NCBI GenBank assembly: GCA_041743935.1
Contig: JBGTLU010000002.1
Coordinates: 62,001 to 126,000, forward strand
Direction of reading: 5' to 3'
Length of the DNA: 64,000 nt
From: JBGTLU01 sp041743935
GTDB lineage: Bacteria > Bacteroidota > Bacteroidia > Sphingobacteriales > Sphingobacteriaceae
This document shows positions 36,517 to 45,884 of this stretch, one piece after another. A model generated the notes under the pieces. It saw only the letters and a list, made by a program, of their open reading frames with translations. It did no database searches and was not told the DNA's origin. The position numbers were made by a program, and so were the translations under genes. Numbering within the stretch: the first letter of the stretch is position 1; each line of letters opens with the position of its first letter.

Positions 36517-37053
36517 CTAATACTCCGGACGGTCTAAAATAGACTTCATAATTACAGCTTCTTGCAAATCAAATTGGTCAGTATCGTATTCTTGACCTAT
36601 CGAATTATTTGCAATTTCTTCTGTTTGTAATTTTGCCAATCTTCTACGCTCGCGGATTATCTCATCTGCCGATTTTAATTTATTTTTTTCCTGCCTAGCT
36701 TTACGAGTTCTTTCAAAATAATCTTCCGGAACATCCGATTGGTAAACCGTTTCATAGGATTTTGCTGGTTGGTAAGTTGGTTGTTGGTATTTATTTTCGG
36801 GCTTTGATGCAGGGGCAGCCGGAGATACTTTTTCTTCTTCTTTTGGATAACCTAACAATTCGCCAAAAATTTCTTCGAAATTTGGTTCTGTCGCTTCCGG
36901 GATATTCGGATCTAACTCTTCCTGATAATTAGGCTGATTATTTTGTTTTGCTCTTTTAATTGCTTCTTCTTGTTGCTTCTGGTAATTTTTGTAAATTCCA
37001 TAGCCGAAGTAAGCAATAATAGCAATAATGTAAAATATGGTTTGAAGATCCAT
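36517..37053 (-). CDS. Membrane-anchored coiled-coil-like protein, unknown
   Basis: 178 residues. A single N-terminal membrane helix (residues 4-22, IFYIIAIIAYFGYGIY) is followed by a charged, Gln/Glu/Lys-rich tail with KEEEKVSPAAPAS and a helical segment near 115-140 rich in Arg and Lys. It looks like a membrane-bound cytoplasmic protein of low complexity. It is divergent from smc (91 bp gap), which is its only notable context. A possible -7 element reads TAGTTTTG at 37126-37133 on the minus strand. I do not recognise the family. Confidence 0.55.
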   Translation of the reverse strand: MDLQTIFYIIAIIAYFGYGIYKNYQKQQEEAIKRAKQNNQPNYQEELDPNIPEATEPNFEEIFGELLGYPKEEEKVSPAAPASKPENKYQQPTYQPAKSYETVYQSDVPEDYFERTRKARQEKNKLKSADEIIRERRRLAKLQTEEIANNSIGQEYDTDQFDLQEAVIMKSILDRPEY

Positions 37054-37144
37054 GGTGTTTTTCTTGTTGATAAAAAAAATTGCGACGAATTGTTTTAGTA
37101 AAGATATTTAAACCTTGCTAAAGAGCAAAACTAAAGAATAGATT

Positions 37145-40100
37145 GTGAAGCTAACCACACTGGATATTAAGGGATTTAAAAGTTTTGGAGATAAAACAAC
37201 TATTCATTTTGATGAGGGAGTAACTTCTATTGTGGGCCCAAATGGTTGTGGCAAGTCTAATGTAGTGGATGCTATACGTTGGGTTTTGGGCGAGCAGAGT
37301 ACAAAGATGCTTCGCTCAGAAAAAATGGAAAATGTAATTTTTAATGGTACAAAATCCAGAAAAGCCTCTAATCTTGCCGAAGTTTCGCTCAGTTTTGATA
37401 ATACAAAAAACATTTTACCTACAGATTATAGTCAAGTAACTATCACCCGAAAATTATATCGAAGTGGCGAAAGTGAGTATAGGCTAAACAACATACAATG
37501 TCGGTTAAAAGATATAACCGATTTATTTTTAGATACCGGTATCGGGGCCGACTCGTATTCCATCATAGAATTACGAATGGTGGATGAATTACTAAATAAT
37601 AAAGACAACTCACGTAGAACTCTTTTCGAAGAAGCATCTGGCATTTCTAAATATAAAATTCGCAAAAAGCAAACCTTTAATAAACTCCGCGATACCGAAA
37701 CGGATTTAAACCGAGTAGAAGATTTGGTATTTGAAATTGAGAAAAACCTAAAGGCATTAGAATCGCAAGCAAAAAAAACGGAACGCTATTACCGTATTAA
37801 AGAGCAATACAAAGAAATAAGCATTGATTTAGCTTCTTTCAGAATAAATAATTTTAAAATTTCGTTGGATGAATTAGAAGCTCAAGAGCAACAACGAAAC
37901 GATGAAAAACTAGCATTGCAAACCAAAACAGATGCTACAGAAGCTGCTATCCAAGAGGAAAAACTCATCAACCTTACAAAAGAGAAAAATTTATCGATAC
38001 AACAAAAAGCTACTAACGATTTTGTGAATGGAATTAGGCAATACGAAAGCGATAAGAAATTAAAGAATGAACAACACCGTTATTTATCCGAAAAAGAAAC
38101 CAGATTAGAATTAGAAATTGCAAACGATAAACAAACCATTGACAATACCCAGCAAAGTATTAAAGCTTTTGAATCTACCCTAGAGTCAGAAAATAGTGCA
38201 TTAACGAGGATAGAAATTAATTTAAAGTCCGTAAAAACAGAACTTGATGCATTGAAAGAAAAACAAAATAGTTGTAAGACTGAATTAGAAACTTTATCTA
38301 CCCAAAATAAGAATTTACAAAACCAAGTTTTCCAAATTGAAAAAGAGAAGGATATAATTGAAGTGCAAAAAAATGCACTAATACAGGAACTAGAACGTAA
38401 TACCACCGATACTCAGCACAAAGCAGAAGAAATACAAGATTTTGCAGATAACATTAGTAAAATAGAAAACACACTCGTGCAAAAAGAAGAATTACTTACA
38501 CAAACTATTGCACAAGAAGAAATCCTACTAAAGAAAATTGAAACTGCTGAATATCAATTGCAACTATCCAAAGAAAAACTAATAGCAGAAAATCGCACTT
38601 TAGACGCAAAAATTAACGAGTACAATCTGACCAAGAGTTTAGTAGAGAATTTAGAAGGTTTCCCTGATTCCATTAAATTTTTGAAAAAAAATGCCAATTG
38701 GGCAAAAAATGCCCCATTACTTTCGGATGTTTTGTTTTGTAAAGAAGAGTACAGAATCAGCATCGAGAATTATTTAGAACCCTACATGAATTATTATGTA
38801 GTGCAATCCACAGCCGAAGCAATTGCAGCAATTAATCTTTTAAGTAGCTCTTCGAAAGGGCGCGCTAACTTTTTTATTTTAGATGCTTTTGAAGGGGCAA
38901 AAACAACTTCCGCCTCCTCAGAAATACCATCATTACAAGATAACCGATTTGTATCTGCCTTAGAAATTACAGAATGCGAAGACAAATACCGAAAACTTTG
39001 CGCACATCTGCTTAAAAATGTGTATTTGGTTTTACGTGATGATGAAAATACATTTCTAGAACATTCGGTATCGGATGTAATTTTACTCAGTGCTGGAGGT
39101 AAATTCAGTAAAGCAAAGTTTAGCATGGCAGGTGGTTCCGTAGGTTTATTTGAGGGTAAGCGTATAGGACGAGCTAAAAACTTGGAAGCATTACAACGAG
39201 AGACTAAGAAATTAGACGAACAGCTTCTGAAGTTAAAACAACAGGTTGAACAACAAACCGAGCAATTATCTAAATTAAAAAACGATACAAAAGCTAATTT
39301 AATTTCAGAAATAAGAGCCGAAGTTAATCAACTACGTACCAATTTGGTTGGATTACAATCTAAACAAGAACAATTCAAAAATTTTATTGCAAACAGCAAC
39401 CTTAGGAAAGAAGATATAGAGCAAAAAATAAAAAGTTATGAGGAACAATTGGTAATACTATTACCAAAACTAACCGATTTAACAAATAATTTACAGATAA
39501 ACTCTAACTTGTTAAACTCATTACAAGCTGATTATGCAGTTTTATCTGAGCGAGTTAATGAACTTTCTGCCGAGTACAATAAGCAAAACATTGGGTTACA
39601 CCAACAACAAAACCGTATTGCCGCAATACATAAAGATGTTGAATATAAACAGTCGCAAGTACAACTAGTACAAGCCAGAATTATGAATAATTCGCAAGAA
39701 TTAACTAGCACTAAGGCAGAAATGCAGGCATTGGTGCTAAACAACCAACATTCTGATAGTGATTTACTTGCCATGTATGCTCAAAAAGAGCAACTCGAAA
39801 AAGGCTTACAAGAAACAGAAGAAGCATATTATCAAAGTAGAGGAAAAATTAATACACTAGAGCAAGAACTAACAGATATCCGCAGAAAGAAAGAACAGGC
39901 AGAGGAACTAATTCTGGCTATAAAGGAAAAGAAAACACTTCTTAAAATAGATTTAAATGCCTTAAAAGAAAGGCTCTCGGTTGAGTTTGATATACAAATT
40001 GAAGATTTATTGGATGCCGATTTACCCGAATCTCAAGAAGATGAATTAAAAAGAAAAGCTGAAAAAATAAAAGAACAATTAGAAAATTTTGGCGCCATAA

Positions 40101-40702
40101 ACCCCTTGGCGATGGAAGCATATAACGAAATGCATGAACGTTATCAATTCATCCAAAATCAAAAGAAAGACCTTTTAGAGGCAAAACAAGTATTGTTGCA
40201 AACCATTTCTGAAATTGACGAAACAGCAAAAACAAAATTTTTAGAATCTTTTGCCGCTATTCGCGAGAATTTTGTAACCGTTTTCCGCTCTTTATTTAAT
40301 GAAGAAGATTCCTGTGATTTAATCTTAATAGACCCTAATGACCCACTAGATTCTGAAATAGAAATCATTGCCAAACCAAAAGGGAAAAGACCTTTAACCA
40401 TTAATCAATTATCCGGAGGAGAAAAAACCCTCACGGCAACCGCCATCCTGTTTTCTTTGTATCTGCTTAAACCTGCTCCGTTTTGTATTTTCGATGAAGT
40501 AGATGCACCCTTAGACGATACCAACATAGATAAGTTCAATCACATCATTCGTAAATTTTCTAACGACTCACAGTTTATCATCGTAACTCATAATAAACGC
40601 ACTATAGCAAGCACAGATATTGTGTATGGTGTTACCATGATAGAGCAAGGAATTTCTCGTGTAGTACCTGTTGATTTACGTAATGTAGAATTGGTAGCTT
40701 AA
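37145..40702 (+). CDS. smc: Chromosome segregation ATPase SMC
   Basis: 1185 residues, the full bacterial SMC length. Walker A GPNGCGKSNVVDAIRWVLGE near residue 33; first coiled coil about 170-500; hinge about 500-680 (PDSIKFLKKNANWAKNAPLLSDV to GGSVGLFEG); second coiled coil about 690-1000; C-terminal ABC signature LSGGEKTLTATAIL near 1090, Walker B and the FCIFDEVDAPLDDTN motif near 1115. It compacts and helps segregate the chromosome with ScpA/ScpB (not in this window). GTG start at 37145 in GTGAAGCTAACC. It converges with the 40704 gene with only 1 bp between, and no terminator was seen. Confidence 0.95.
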   Translation: MKLTTLDIKGFKSFGDKTTIHFDEGVTSIVGPNGCGKSNVVDAIRWVLGEQSTKMLRSEKMENVIFNGTKSRKASNLAEVSLSFDNTKNILPTDYSQVTITRKLYRSGESEYRLNNIQCRLKDITDLFLDTGIGADSYSIIELRMVDELLNNKDNSRRTLFEEASGISKYKIRKKQTFNKLRDTETDLNRVEDLVFEIEKNLKALESQAKKTERYYRIKEQYKEISIDLASFRINNFKISLDELEAQEQQRNDEKLALQTKTDATEAAIQEEKLINLTKEKNLSIQQKATNDFVNGIRQYESDKKLKNEQHRYLSEKETRLELEIANDKQTIDNTQQSIKAFESTLESENSALTRIEINLKSVKTELDALKEKQNSCKTELETLSTQNKNLQNQVFQIEKEKDIIEVQKNALIQELERNTTDTQHKAEEIQDFADNISKIENTLVQKEELLTQTIAQEEILLKKIETAEYQLQLSKEKLIAENRTLDAKINEYNLTKSLVENLEGFPDSIKFLKKNANWAKNAPLLSDVLFCKEEYRISIENYLEPYMNYYVVQSTAEAIAAINLLSSSSKGRANFFILDAFEGAKTTSASSEIPSLQDNRFVSALEITECEDKYRKLCAHLLKNVYLVLRDDENTFLEHSVSDVILLSAGGKFSKAKFSMAGGSVGLFEGKRIGRAKNLEALQRETKKLDEQLLKLKQQVEQQTEQLSKLKNDTKANLISEIRAEVNQLRTNLVGLQSKQEQFKNFIANSNLRKEDIEQKIKSYEEQLVILLPKLTDLTNNLQINSNLLNSLQADYAVLSERVNELSAEYNKQNIGLHQQQNRIAAIHKDVEYKQSQVQLVQARIMNNSQELTSTKAEMQALVLNNQHSDSDLLAMYAQKEQLEKGLQETEEAYYQSRGKINTLEQELTDIRRKKEQAEELILAIKEKKTLLKIDLNALKERLSVEFDIQIEDLLDADLPESQEDELKRKAEKIKEQLENFGAINPLAMEAYNEMHERYQFIQNQKKDLLEAKQVLLQTISEIDETAKTKFLESFAAIRENFVTVFRSLFNEEDSCDLILIDPNDPLDSEIEIIAKPKGKRPLTINQLSGGEKTLTATAILFSLYLLKPAPFCIFDEVDAPLDDTNIDKFNHIIRKFSNDSQFIIVTHNKRTIASTDIVYGVTMIEQGISRVVPVDLRNVELVA

Positions 40703-40703
40703 T

Positions 40704-41426
40704 CTACACCAACAAATAATAGGTTAAAGCTGCAGTTGCTACTTGCACTGTAAAATTATCTGTACCATGGCTACTTACTGCTTCTACCAACATGGCTGCA
40801 ATGGCTGTTATCAAAGCATAAAATAGTACAGTAGAAAGGGCAAGCCCAAAGGAAAGCATTGCTGGTATGCATACTAAAAAGCTAACTAAAGCTACAGCTG
40901 TAGAACCTTCTAATGTTCTGGTTGCTGCAACTCCATAAATGGTGGGTACATTATAGGGGTGTTTGCCCCATTTACTGCCTACAGGTTCGCCAATGGCATC
41001 GCCCCAACCACCAACTAAGTAGCCAATAAATGCAGTTTGCGGAAAAAATAAATTACTTACTACACCACCCAATGCGGTAGAAAAAAGAGGAATGATAATG
41101 AATTTACTTTGGTGTGGTGCATCGCGCGGACGCGCTAATGATTCGTAAAAATAATCTCCATGCCCCTTGTATAAAGCATACAAAACGGCTACTGCTACAA
41201 TCGAACCAAAGATTACGGTTGCTTGTAAGCCTAAAAAAAACTGTAGGACAGCAGCACTGGTAAAAATGATAAAATGAAAAATTTTACGAGTATATGCAGT
41301 ACGCATTTCATATCTTTTTTTCAGAAATGACACAAGAAGTATAGAAATAATCGTGATAACCAATGCAATAGGAGCTACCAAGATGATTTTACTTAAACTT
41401 GGTATAAAGGCTTGGAAATCTATCAT
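40704..41426 (-). CDS. Dolichol/phytol kinase-like CTP transferase
   Basis: 240 residues with 6-7 membrane helices. It carries the CTP-dependent polyprenol kinase pattern: an RKIFHF region near residue 47 that opens the family, and VGGWGDAIGEPVGSKWGKHPY near residues 138-158, where GDAIGEPVG is the nucleotide-binding motif. Related enzymes (Sec59, VTE5, bacterial dolichol-kinase-like proteins) phosphorylate isoprenoid alcohols; the substrate here is unknown. It overlaps the upstream phosphatase-like gene by 4 bp (ATGA-type), so lolD, the phosphatase and this kinase are one leftward operon. Confidence 0.75.
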   Translation of the reverse strand: MIDFQAFIPSLSKIILVAPIALVITIISILLVSFLKKRYEMRTAYTRKIFHFIIFTSAAVLQFFLGLQATVIFGSIVAVAVLYALYKGHGDYFYESLARPRDAPHQSKFIIIPLFSTALGGVVSNLFFPQTAFIGYLVGGWGDAIGEPVGSKWGKHPYNVPTIYGVAATRTLEGSTAVALVSFLVCIPAMLSFGLALSTVLFYALITAIAAMLVEAVSSHGTDNFTVQVATAALTYYLLV

Positions 41427-41956
41427 TTATTTTCTTTGGGTATGTTGTTTATAAAATGAACACTACTTGGCTTATCAGATAAAAAATGATGTACAACTAT
41501 TGGTTTTTTCTTCTGTTTTATAATTTCCCATGCAGCTTTAATTTCTGCTTTACTAGAATTTGCATCTAATGGAATGTTTACAAAATCAACAAAATAAGTA
41601 GCTAGGATTTTTTTCTCTTCTTCAATCAATTTTCTATCATTAGGGTCTTTAGGGTTTAAAAGAGACACAACAGTGTTTATGCCAGGAGCAATTATATAAC
41701 CCATAAATTCTTCATCTGTTGGATAAGGGGTATAGTAAATACTATCTCCTAACATGGTTATTTTACCCCGTTCAAAAACCAAAGTATCTGATAATACTCT
41801 TTCTGAGTCTTCAATTTCCGATACTAACAATTCCTCATCTCCAAGAACTTTTAAAATTATTCTTTTAGCTGTGTTTACTCTATCTTTTCCCAAATAACAA
41901 TGCAAGTAATACTTTCCTGGTGCGTTTTTTACAAAATTGCTTAGTGAATCTAACAT
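41423..41956 (-). CDS. C-terminal fragment: PTP active site plus degenerate second copy
   Basis: 177 residues from the ATG 15 codons after the stop. The catalytic HCxxGKDR motif comes at residues ~19-26, so a product started here would lack the first half of the domain fold. Residues ~80-160 repeat the domain with HHFLSDKP in place of the catalytic loop. It overlaps the kinase-like gene by 4 bp. Confidence 0.7.
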   Translation of the reverse strand: MLDSLSNFVKNAPGKYYLHCYLGKDRVNTAKRIILKVLGDEELLVSEIEDSERVLSDTLVFERGKITMLGDSIYYTPYPTDEEFMGYIIAPGINTVVSLLNPKDPNDRKLIEEEKKILATYFVDFVNIPLDANSSKAEIKAAWEIIKQKKKPIVVHHFLSDKPSSVHFINNIPKENK

Positions 41957-42001
41957 CTTTGCATTTTCACCAACCCAAGGTAAAAGCGGAAAATGATGAA
42001 A

Positions 42002-42502
42002 TTATAGCCCAATTTCCGTAGTTTGTGATTTAAGTTGATTAATTAAAACTGGTTCAAATGGCACAATCAAAGGGTGTAATAAGGATATTATTCCATCGTA
42101 TCCTTGTGCTTTAAGTTGCATTAGTTTTCCTCTTTCTGGAAAAGGCCCAATAGTATAACCAATACTTATTTCTGTTACTGAAGTTTCTGTAACTGGGTTA
42201 ATTAATTTTGGTTGAAAAAACAACCAAATACTCACCGAAAACAATAATATAGGTACTATTAACCATTTTAACTTACCCCCAAAACTTTCCTCTTTTACTA
42301 GCTGATCAAAAATTAATTTACTTATCCAAATGGTAACAATAAGTACTAAAATAATTAATCCAATAACTGCTGCTTTTTCAGTATTAGCAGAGTATCCATG
42401 GTCTCTAATATAATCTACTACCCATCTCAATGGCAATAATAACGTTATTGTACCTATGCTATAGCCAACAAATCCTAAGAGCAATAAAAAATAAAAACTC
42501 AA
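42002..42502 (-). CDS. N-terminal fragment: membrane segments and start of PTP-like domain
   Basis: 166 residues as written. Three hydrophobic helices (about 1-20, 45-65, 78-98) and then the first beta-alpha part of a tyrosine-phosphatase-like domain up to the TAA at 42004-42002. Taken alone it lacks the catalytic loop. It is best read together with 41423-41956 as one gene. It follows lolD by 62 bp. Confidence 0.7.
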   Translation of the reverse strand: MSFYFLLLLGFVGYSIGTITLLLPLRWVVDYIRDHGYSANTEKAAVIGLIILVLIVTIWISKLIFDQLVKEESFGGKLKWLIVPILLFSVSIWLFFQPKLINPVTETSVTEISIGYTIGPFPERGKLMQLKAQGYDGIISLLHPLIVPFEPVLINQLKSQTTEIGL

Positions 42503-42564
42503 GTAATTTTTTCATGTAATTTATTAAAAATGTGTGTAGAGATTAAGGAAGACATTAAAGGTAA

Positions 42565-43221
42565 TCAATTATTATTGATTACTCCATCTTGCATGGTATA
42601 TTTTTTATCTGCCCTATCTGCAAGTTCTTGGTTATGTGTAACCAAAATAAACGTTTGATTGAACTGTTCTCTTAATTGAAAAAAGAGTTGATGCAATTCA
42701 TTGGCATTTTTAGAGTCTAAATTTCCGCTAGGTTCATCGGCCAGTATAATAGCCGGATTGTTAATAAAAGCACGAGCCACTGCCACACGTTGTTGCTCTC
42801 CACCCGACAATTCGGAAGGTTTGTGGTTTAATCGGTCATTTAACCCCATGACTTCTAATAATTCGGTTGCTTTTAAAAGTGCTGTTTTTTTGTCTTTTCC
42901 GGCAATAAATGCCGGGATACACACATTTTCAATGGCCGTAAACTCCGGTAATAAATGATGAAACTGAAATATAAATCCAATGTATCGGTTTCTGAAAATG
43001 CTTAAATCTCGTTGATTTAATTTATTTACATCTATGTTATTGATAAGTAAACTACCAGAATCCGCTTTATCTAAGGTGCCAATAATATGAAGTAAAGTAC
43101 TTTTTCCAGCACCTGATGCACCAACAATGGAGATAATTTCGGCTTTATTTACTTCCAGATTTACCCCTTTTAGGATAGATAAATTACTGTAGTTTTTATA
43201 AATTGAATTTGCTTTGAGCAT
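42565..43221 (-). CDS. lolD: ABC transporter ATP-binding protein, LolD-like
   Basis: 218-residue ABC ATPase. Walker A GASGAGKSTLLHIIG near residue 33, Q-loop IFQFHHLLPEFTA near 85, signature LSGGEQQRVAVARA near 138, Walker B AIILADEPSGNLDS near 158, and H-loop THNQELAD. Its length and the MacB/LolD family pattern suggest the ATPase of lipoprotein release (with LolC/E), but LolC/E is not adjacent, so other MacB-type roles remain possible. A -7 element sits 4 bp ahead of its ATG. Confidence 0.8.
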   Translation of the reverse strand: MLKANSIYKNYSNLSILKGVNLEVNKAEIISIVGASGAGKSTLLHIIGTLDKADSGSLLINNIDVNKLNQRDLSIFRNRYIGFIFQFHHLLPEFTAIENVCIPAFIAGKDKKTALLKATELLEVMGLNDRLNHKPSELSGGEQQRVAVARAFINNPAIILADEPSGNLDSKNANELHQLFFQLREQFNQTFILVTHNQELADRADKKYTMQDGVINNN

Positions 43222-43225
43222 AGAT

Positions 43226-43233
43226 CAAATGTA
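43226..43233 (-). promoter_or_regulatory. -7 element of the lolD operon
   Basis: Minus strand TACATTTG, exact consensus, 4 bp before the lolD ATG. No -33 TTTG at 19 bp. Confidence 0.5.
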
Positions 43234-43279
43234 AAGAAAAAAATGAGTGGTGGCCTCGCTTTTAGCCAGCCCACCACTC
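43234..43279 (-). terminator. Terminator of the DUF5916 gene
   Basis: GAGTGGTGG (43245-43253) pairs with CCACCACTC (43271-43279); on the minus strand the hairpin is followed by a T-rich tract (from 43243 down). It lies 4 bp after the gene's stop. Confidence 0.85.
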
Positions 43280-43283
43280 TGTA

Positions 43284-45716
43284 CTATGCTTTTTTCTTTT
43301 TAAGTGTTAAATAATCTAAATAATACAACACTTTAATGGAAACGGTATTTAATTGATCTGAGCGTAAAACATTACCAAAGTTTTCGAAGAACCTTTTCCC
43401 AACTTGATTATCAAATTTATTTATGGAGTTCTTGTAAATTAATACCACATCCGATCCCGGTGCAAAGCGCCAGGAGTACACCATATCAATATTAAAGAAA
43501 TTGGCATTGATGTTAAAATCATTCACCGGTCTTGTAGTGTTTAAATTCAATTCGTCTTCACGTAGTGTTCCATCCTGGTTCAAAATCATGTATCTGCGAT
43601 AGTCCACGTCGGTCCAATTATGTCGTGCTCTTAGCGTAAGCGACATGTCTGGAGTGAAAATATAAGAGGTTGAAAATACATTTTCATACGTTTTTACATC
43701 CCGTATACCGAAATAAATTTCATTGTTTGCACGGGTAACAAATCCCTTATCTAAATCTTTAGAAACAGTAAAATTGTGTATGAATAAAACTTTATCGTTT
43801 AATCTAAACCTTGGTGAAAGGTTTAGCCTACGAAATGGGTTTCTTTCTTGTATGTTATCAAAGTAGGTTACTCTACCATCTACAGCAAAACGTTTTCTAA
43901 AATCAGTTGAGAATCCAACAGATCCACCCATAAAAGCAAGTCTTTGGTATTTTCTACCTGGAGTTCTAGCCTCAAAAAAATCGTTGTGATTAGGTTTATA
44001 TTCTACGAAAGATTGAAGAGAGAAAAAACTCTGGTATAGTGTAAAATTATCGGCACTTACCGAAAATTGAGCATACTCTCTAGTTTTAAACGTGGTTTCG
44101 TACCTGAAATTAATTCCACCTCTTGATTCTCTGATTTTTGGATTTTTAGGACTGAAATTTCGATAACCGGCTCCCCAAAAATGTGTAACCTCATCAGCAG
44201 CTTGTAAAAGGCCAATATCGTTCGGGTTATAGGTATCACTTTCTACATTTCTGCCCAAATAAAATCTAAAAGGGCCTGATATTTTTTCAAATGCAATGTC
44301 ATATTTGTACCCGTTTGATACCGAATCCAACATAAATTTATTGCTGATTCCTAAAATACCTCGTAGTTGATAATCGTTTTTAGCCGTACCAACCTGAAAG
44401 CGTATACCCGATAAGTTTGCATCATTGTTTGGGCCCTCTCTGGTTACGTTACCATTATATAAGTTCACAAACGAATTGTTGGGCAATGTTTGGCGTACAG
44501 AAATGACATTATAATTAGTAAAAGGTTCTGTTTTAATACGTTGTTGCACACCATTTGCATCTTCCACAATGGCAAATTCAGCATTGGTTATGGAATTTAA
44601 AAATCCAATACCGATACCAGATTTAGTGGTTCCGGTAATTTTGGTTGCATTTAATAATTGTATTTGAGATGGATTTTCGATGATTTTAAACCCTTGATTT
44701 GCCATGTTTCTTACCGATCCAAATCCTTTTGGTGTACCACCAATTCGTCGCGGGAAAAATAAATGACCAACATTAAAGTATTCATTTCCTTCCTGAAAAA
44801 ACGGACGATTTTCTGAAAAGGTGGTTTCAAAAGCAGATAAATTTAAAAACTGATTATCTGATTGCACCTGACCAAAATCTGGCGCTAGCGTAGCATCTAA
44901 GGTGAAACTTTCGTTTATGCCGTATTTTAAATCTAATCCAACATTATAGGAAGTAGAATAATTACTTAATCCTACAACATTTGCAGGGAAATGACTTACT
45001 CCAAACCCAGCATATGGAGTAAAAGATAATCGAAGTGGAGGGTTTATGCCACTAATACCTTCTAGTTTTGCTGCAAAAGGTAGTGGATTATTTATACCTA
45101 GCGGAATATATGGCCACAAATCCTCTCCTCTGGTTCTTCTTACTTTGCGCTGTGCAATAAATCCCCAATTTTGTATATCCGTTTTTGGAAAACGGATGGC
45201 AGAGTAAGGTATTTTCATTTCTACAGCCCATCCTTCATTATTTATCTTTACTGCACTTTCCCAGATAGCACTAAAATTATTGGAGCCAATGAATTCATCT
45301 AATTGCACACCTGCTGCAGTTACTCCAAATACAAAACCGGTTTGTTTGTCATTATAAGTATCAAACACAACATGAAATTCATCTGCGTTTCCCGATCTGT
45401 CTCGTTGAGTTAATTCACGTAAAATACTATCTGGCGATGTATCATATAGCATTGCCGATACATAGATGGCAACATTATCATACAAAATTCTCACTTCTGT
45501 TTTTCTGGAAGCCGGTGTATTATCTATAGGTCTTACCTCTGTAAAACCAGTTATTACAGGGGTTTTACTCCAGGCAACATCATCTAAAATACCGTCAATT
45601 TTTGGAGCTACATCTATCCTTGTTGCTTTAGCAACTTTCGTAGTGGATTCAGTTTCTTGAGCCAACGTAAATAAAGGAATGAGTAGGAGAGCGCTTAATA
45701 ATTTTATTTTTTTCAA
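43284..45716 (-). CDS. DUF5916 outer-membrane protein with CBM9-like domain
   Basis: 810 residues. Signal peptide 1-19 (LLLIPLFTLAQ). Residues ~30-215 form a carbohydrate-binding family 9-like domain (APKIDGILDDVAWSKTPVITGF; FVFGVTAAGVQLDE; WAVEMKIPYSAIRFP). The rest, about 230-810, is a DUF5916 beta-barrel-like part with many aromatic/polar alternations (e.g. FFQEGNEYFNVGHLFFPRRIG, a hallmark stretch). Likely an outer-membrane protein; its substrate and role are not known. It is the only gene in its unit. Confidence 0.85.
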   Translation of the reverse strand: MKKIKLLSALLLIPLFTLAQETESTTKVAKATRIDVAPKIDGILDDVAWSKTPVITGFTEVRPIDNTPASRKTEVRILYDNVAIYVSAMLYDTSPDSILRELTQRDRSGNADEFHVVFDTYNDKQTGFVFGVTAAGVQLDEFIGSNNFSAIWESAVKINNEGWAVEMKIPYSAIRFPKTDIQNWGFIAQRKVRRTRGEDLWPYIPLGINNPLPFAAKLEGISGINPPLRLSFTPYAGFGVSHFPANVVGLSNYSTSYNVGLDLKYGINESFTLDATLAPDFGQVQSDNQFLNLSAFETTFSENRPFFQEGNEYFNVGHLFFPRRIGGTPKGFGSVRNMANQGFKIIENPSQIQLLNATKITGTTKSGIGIGFLNSITNAEFAIVEDANGVQQRIKTEPFTNYNVISVRQTLPNNSFVNLYNGNVTREGPNNDANLSGIRFQVGTAKNDYQLRGILGISNKFMLDSVSNGYKYDIAFEKISGPFRFYLGRNVESDTYNPNDIGLLQAADEVTHFWGAGYRNFSPKNPKIRESRGGINFRYETTFKTREYAQFSVSADNFTLYQSFFSLQSFVEYKPNHNDFFEARTPGRKYQRLAFMGGSVGFSTDFRKRFAVDGRVTYFDNIQERNPFRRLNLSPRFRLNDKVLFIHNFTVSKDLDKGFVTRANNEIYFGIRDVKTYENVFSTSYIFTPDMSLTLRARHNWTDVDYRRYMILNQDGTLREDELNLNTTRPVNDFNINANFFNIDMVYSWRFAPGSDVVLIYKNSINKFDNQVGKRFFENFGNVLRSDQLNTVSIKVLYYLDYLTLKKKKA

Positions 45717-45831
45717 AACGTAGTTTTTGGTTTAGAAATATGACGCAATTTTAACTCGATAAGTTGCATTTATGATAAGAAAAGTAGCAACATTATTGTT
45801 ACTGCATTATAAAATTCTTGTTATACTTAAC

Positions 45832-45862
45832 TTTGAGTTCTGCCTTTAGAATCCTACTTTTG
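45832..45862 (+). promoter_or_regulatory. Consensus promoter of sucC
   Basis: TTTG (45832-45835), exactly 19 bp, then TACTTTTG (45855-45862). Predicted start near 45869, 16 nt before the ATG at 45885. Confidence 0.85.
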
Positions 45863-45884
45863 GAGGTATACTAAAAAAAGTAAG

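Larger units (their letters stand above)
41423..42502 (-). pseudogene. Membrane tyrosine-phosphatase-like gene interrupted by one in-frame TAA
   Basis: A single 360-codon frame on the minus strand (1080 bp) is open from ATG 42502 to 41423 except for one TAA at 42004-42002. Upstream of it: three N-terminal membrane segments, then the start of a PTP-like domain (GPFPERGKLM, DGIISLLHP). Downstream, in the same frame, the domain continues (FHHFPLLPW) to HCYLGKDR, the CX5R active site. A second, degenerate PTP-like copy follows (TPYPTDEEF, NTVVSLLNP, then HHFLSDK in place of the active site). The stop aligns to an Asp in the second copy, so it sits inside a domain, not between genes. It is either a disabled gene, an error in the sequence, or a read-through site. 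Confidence 0.8.
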
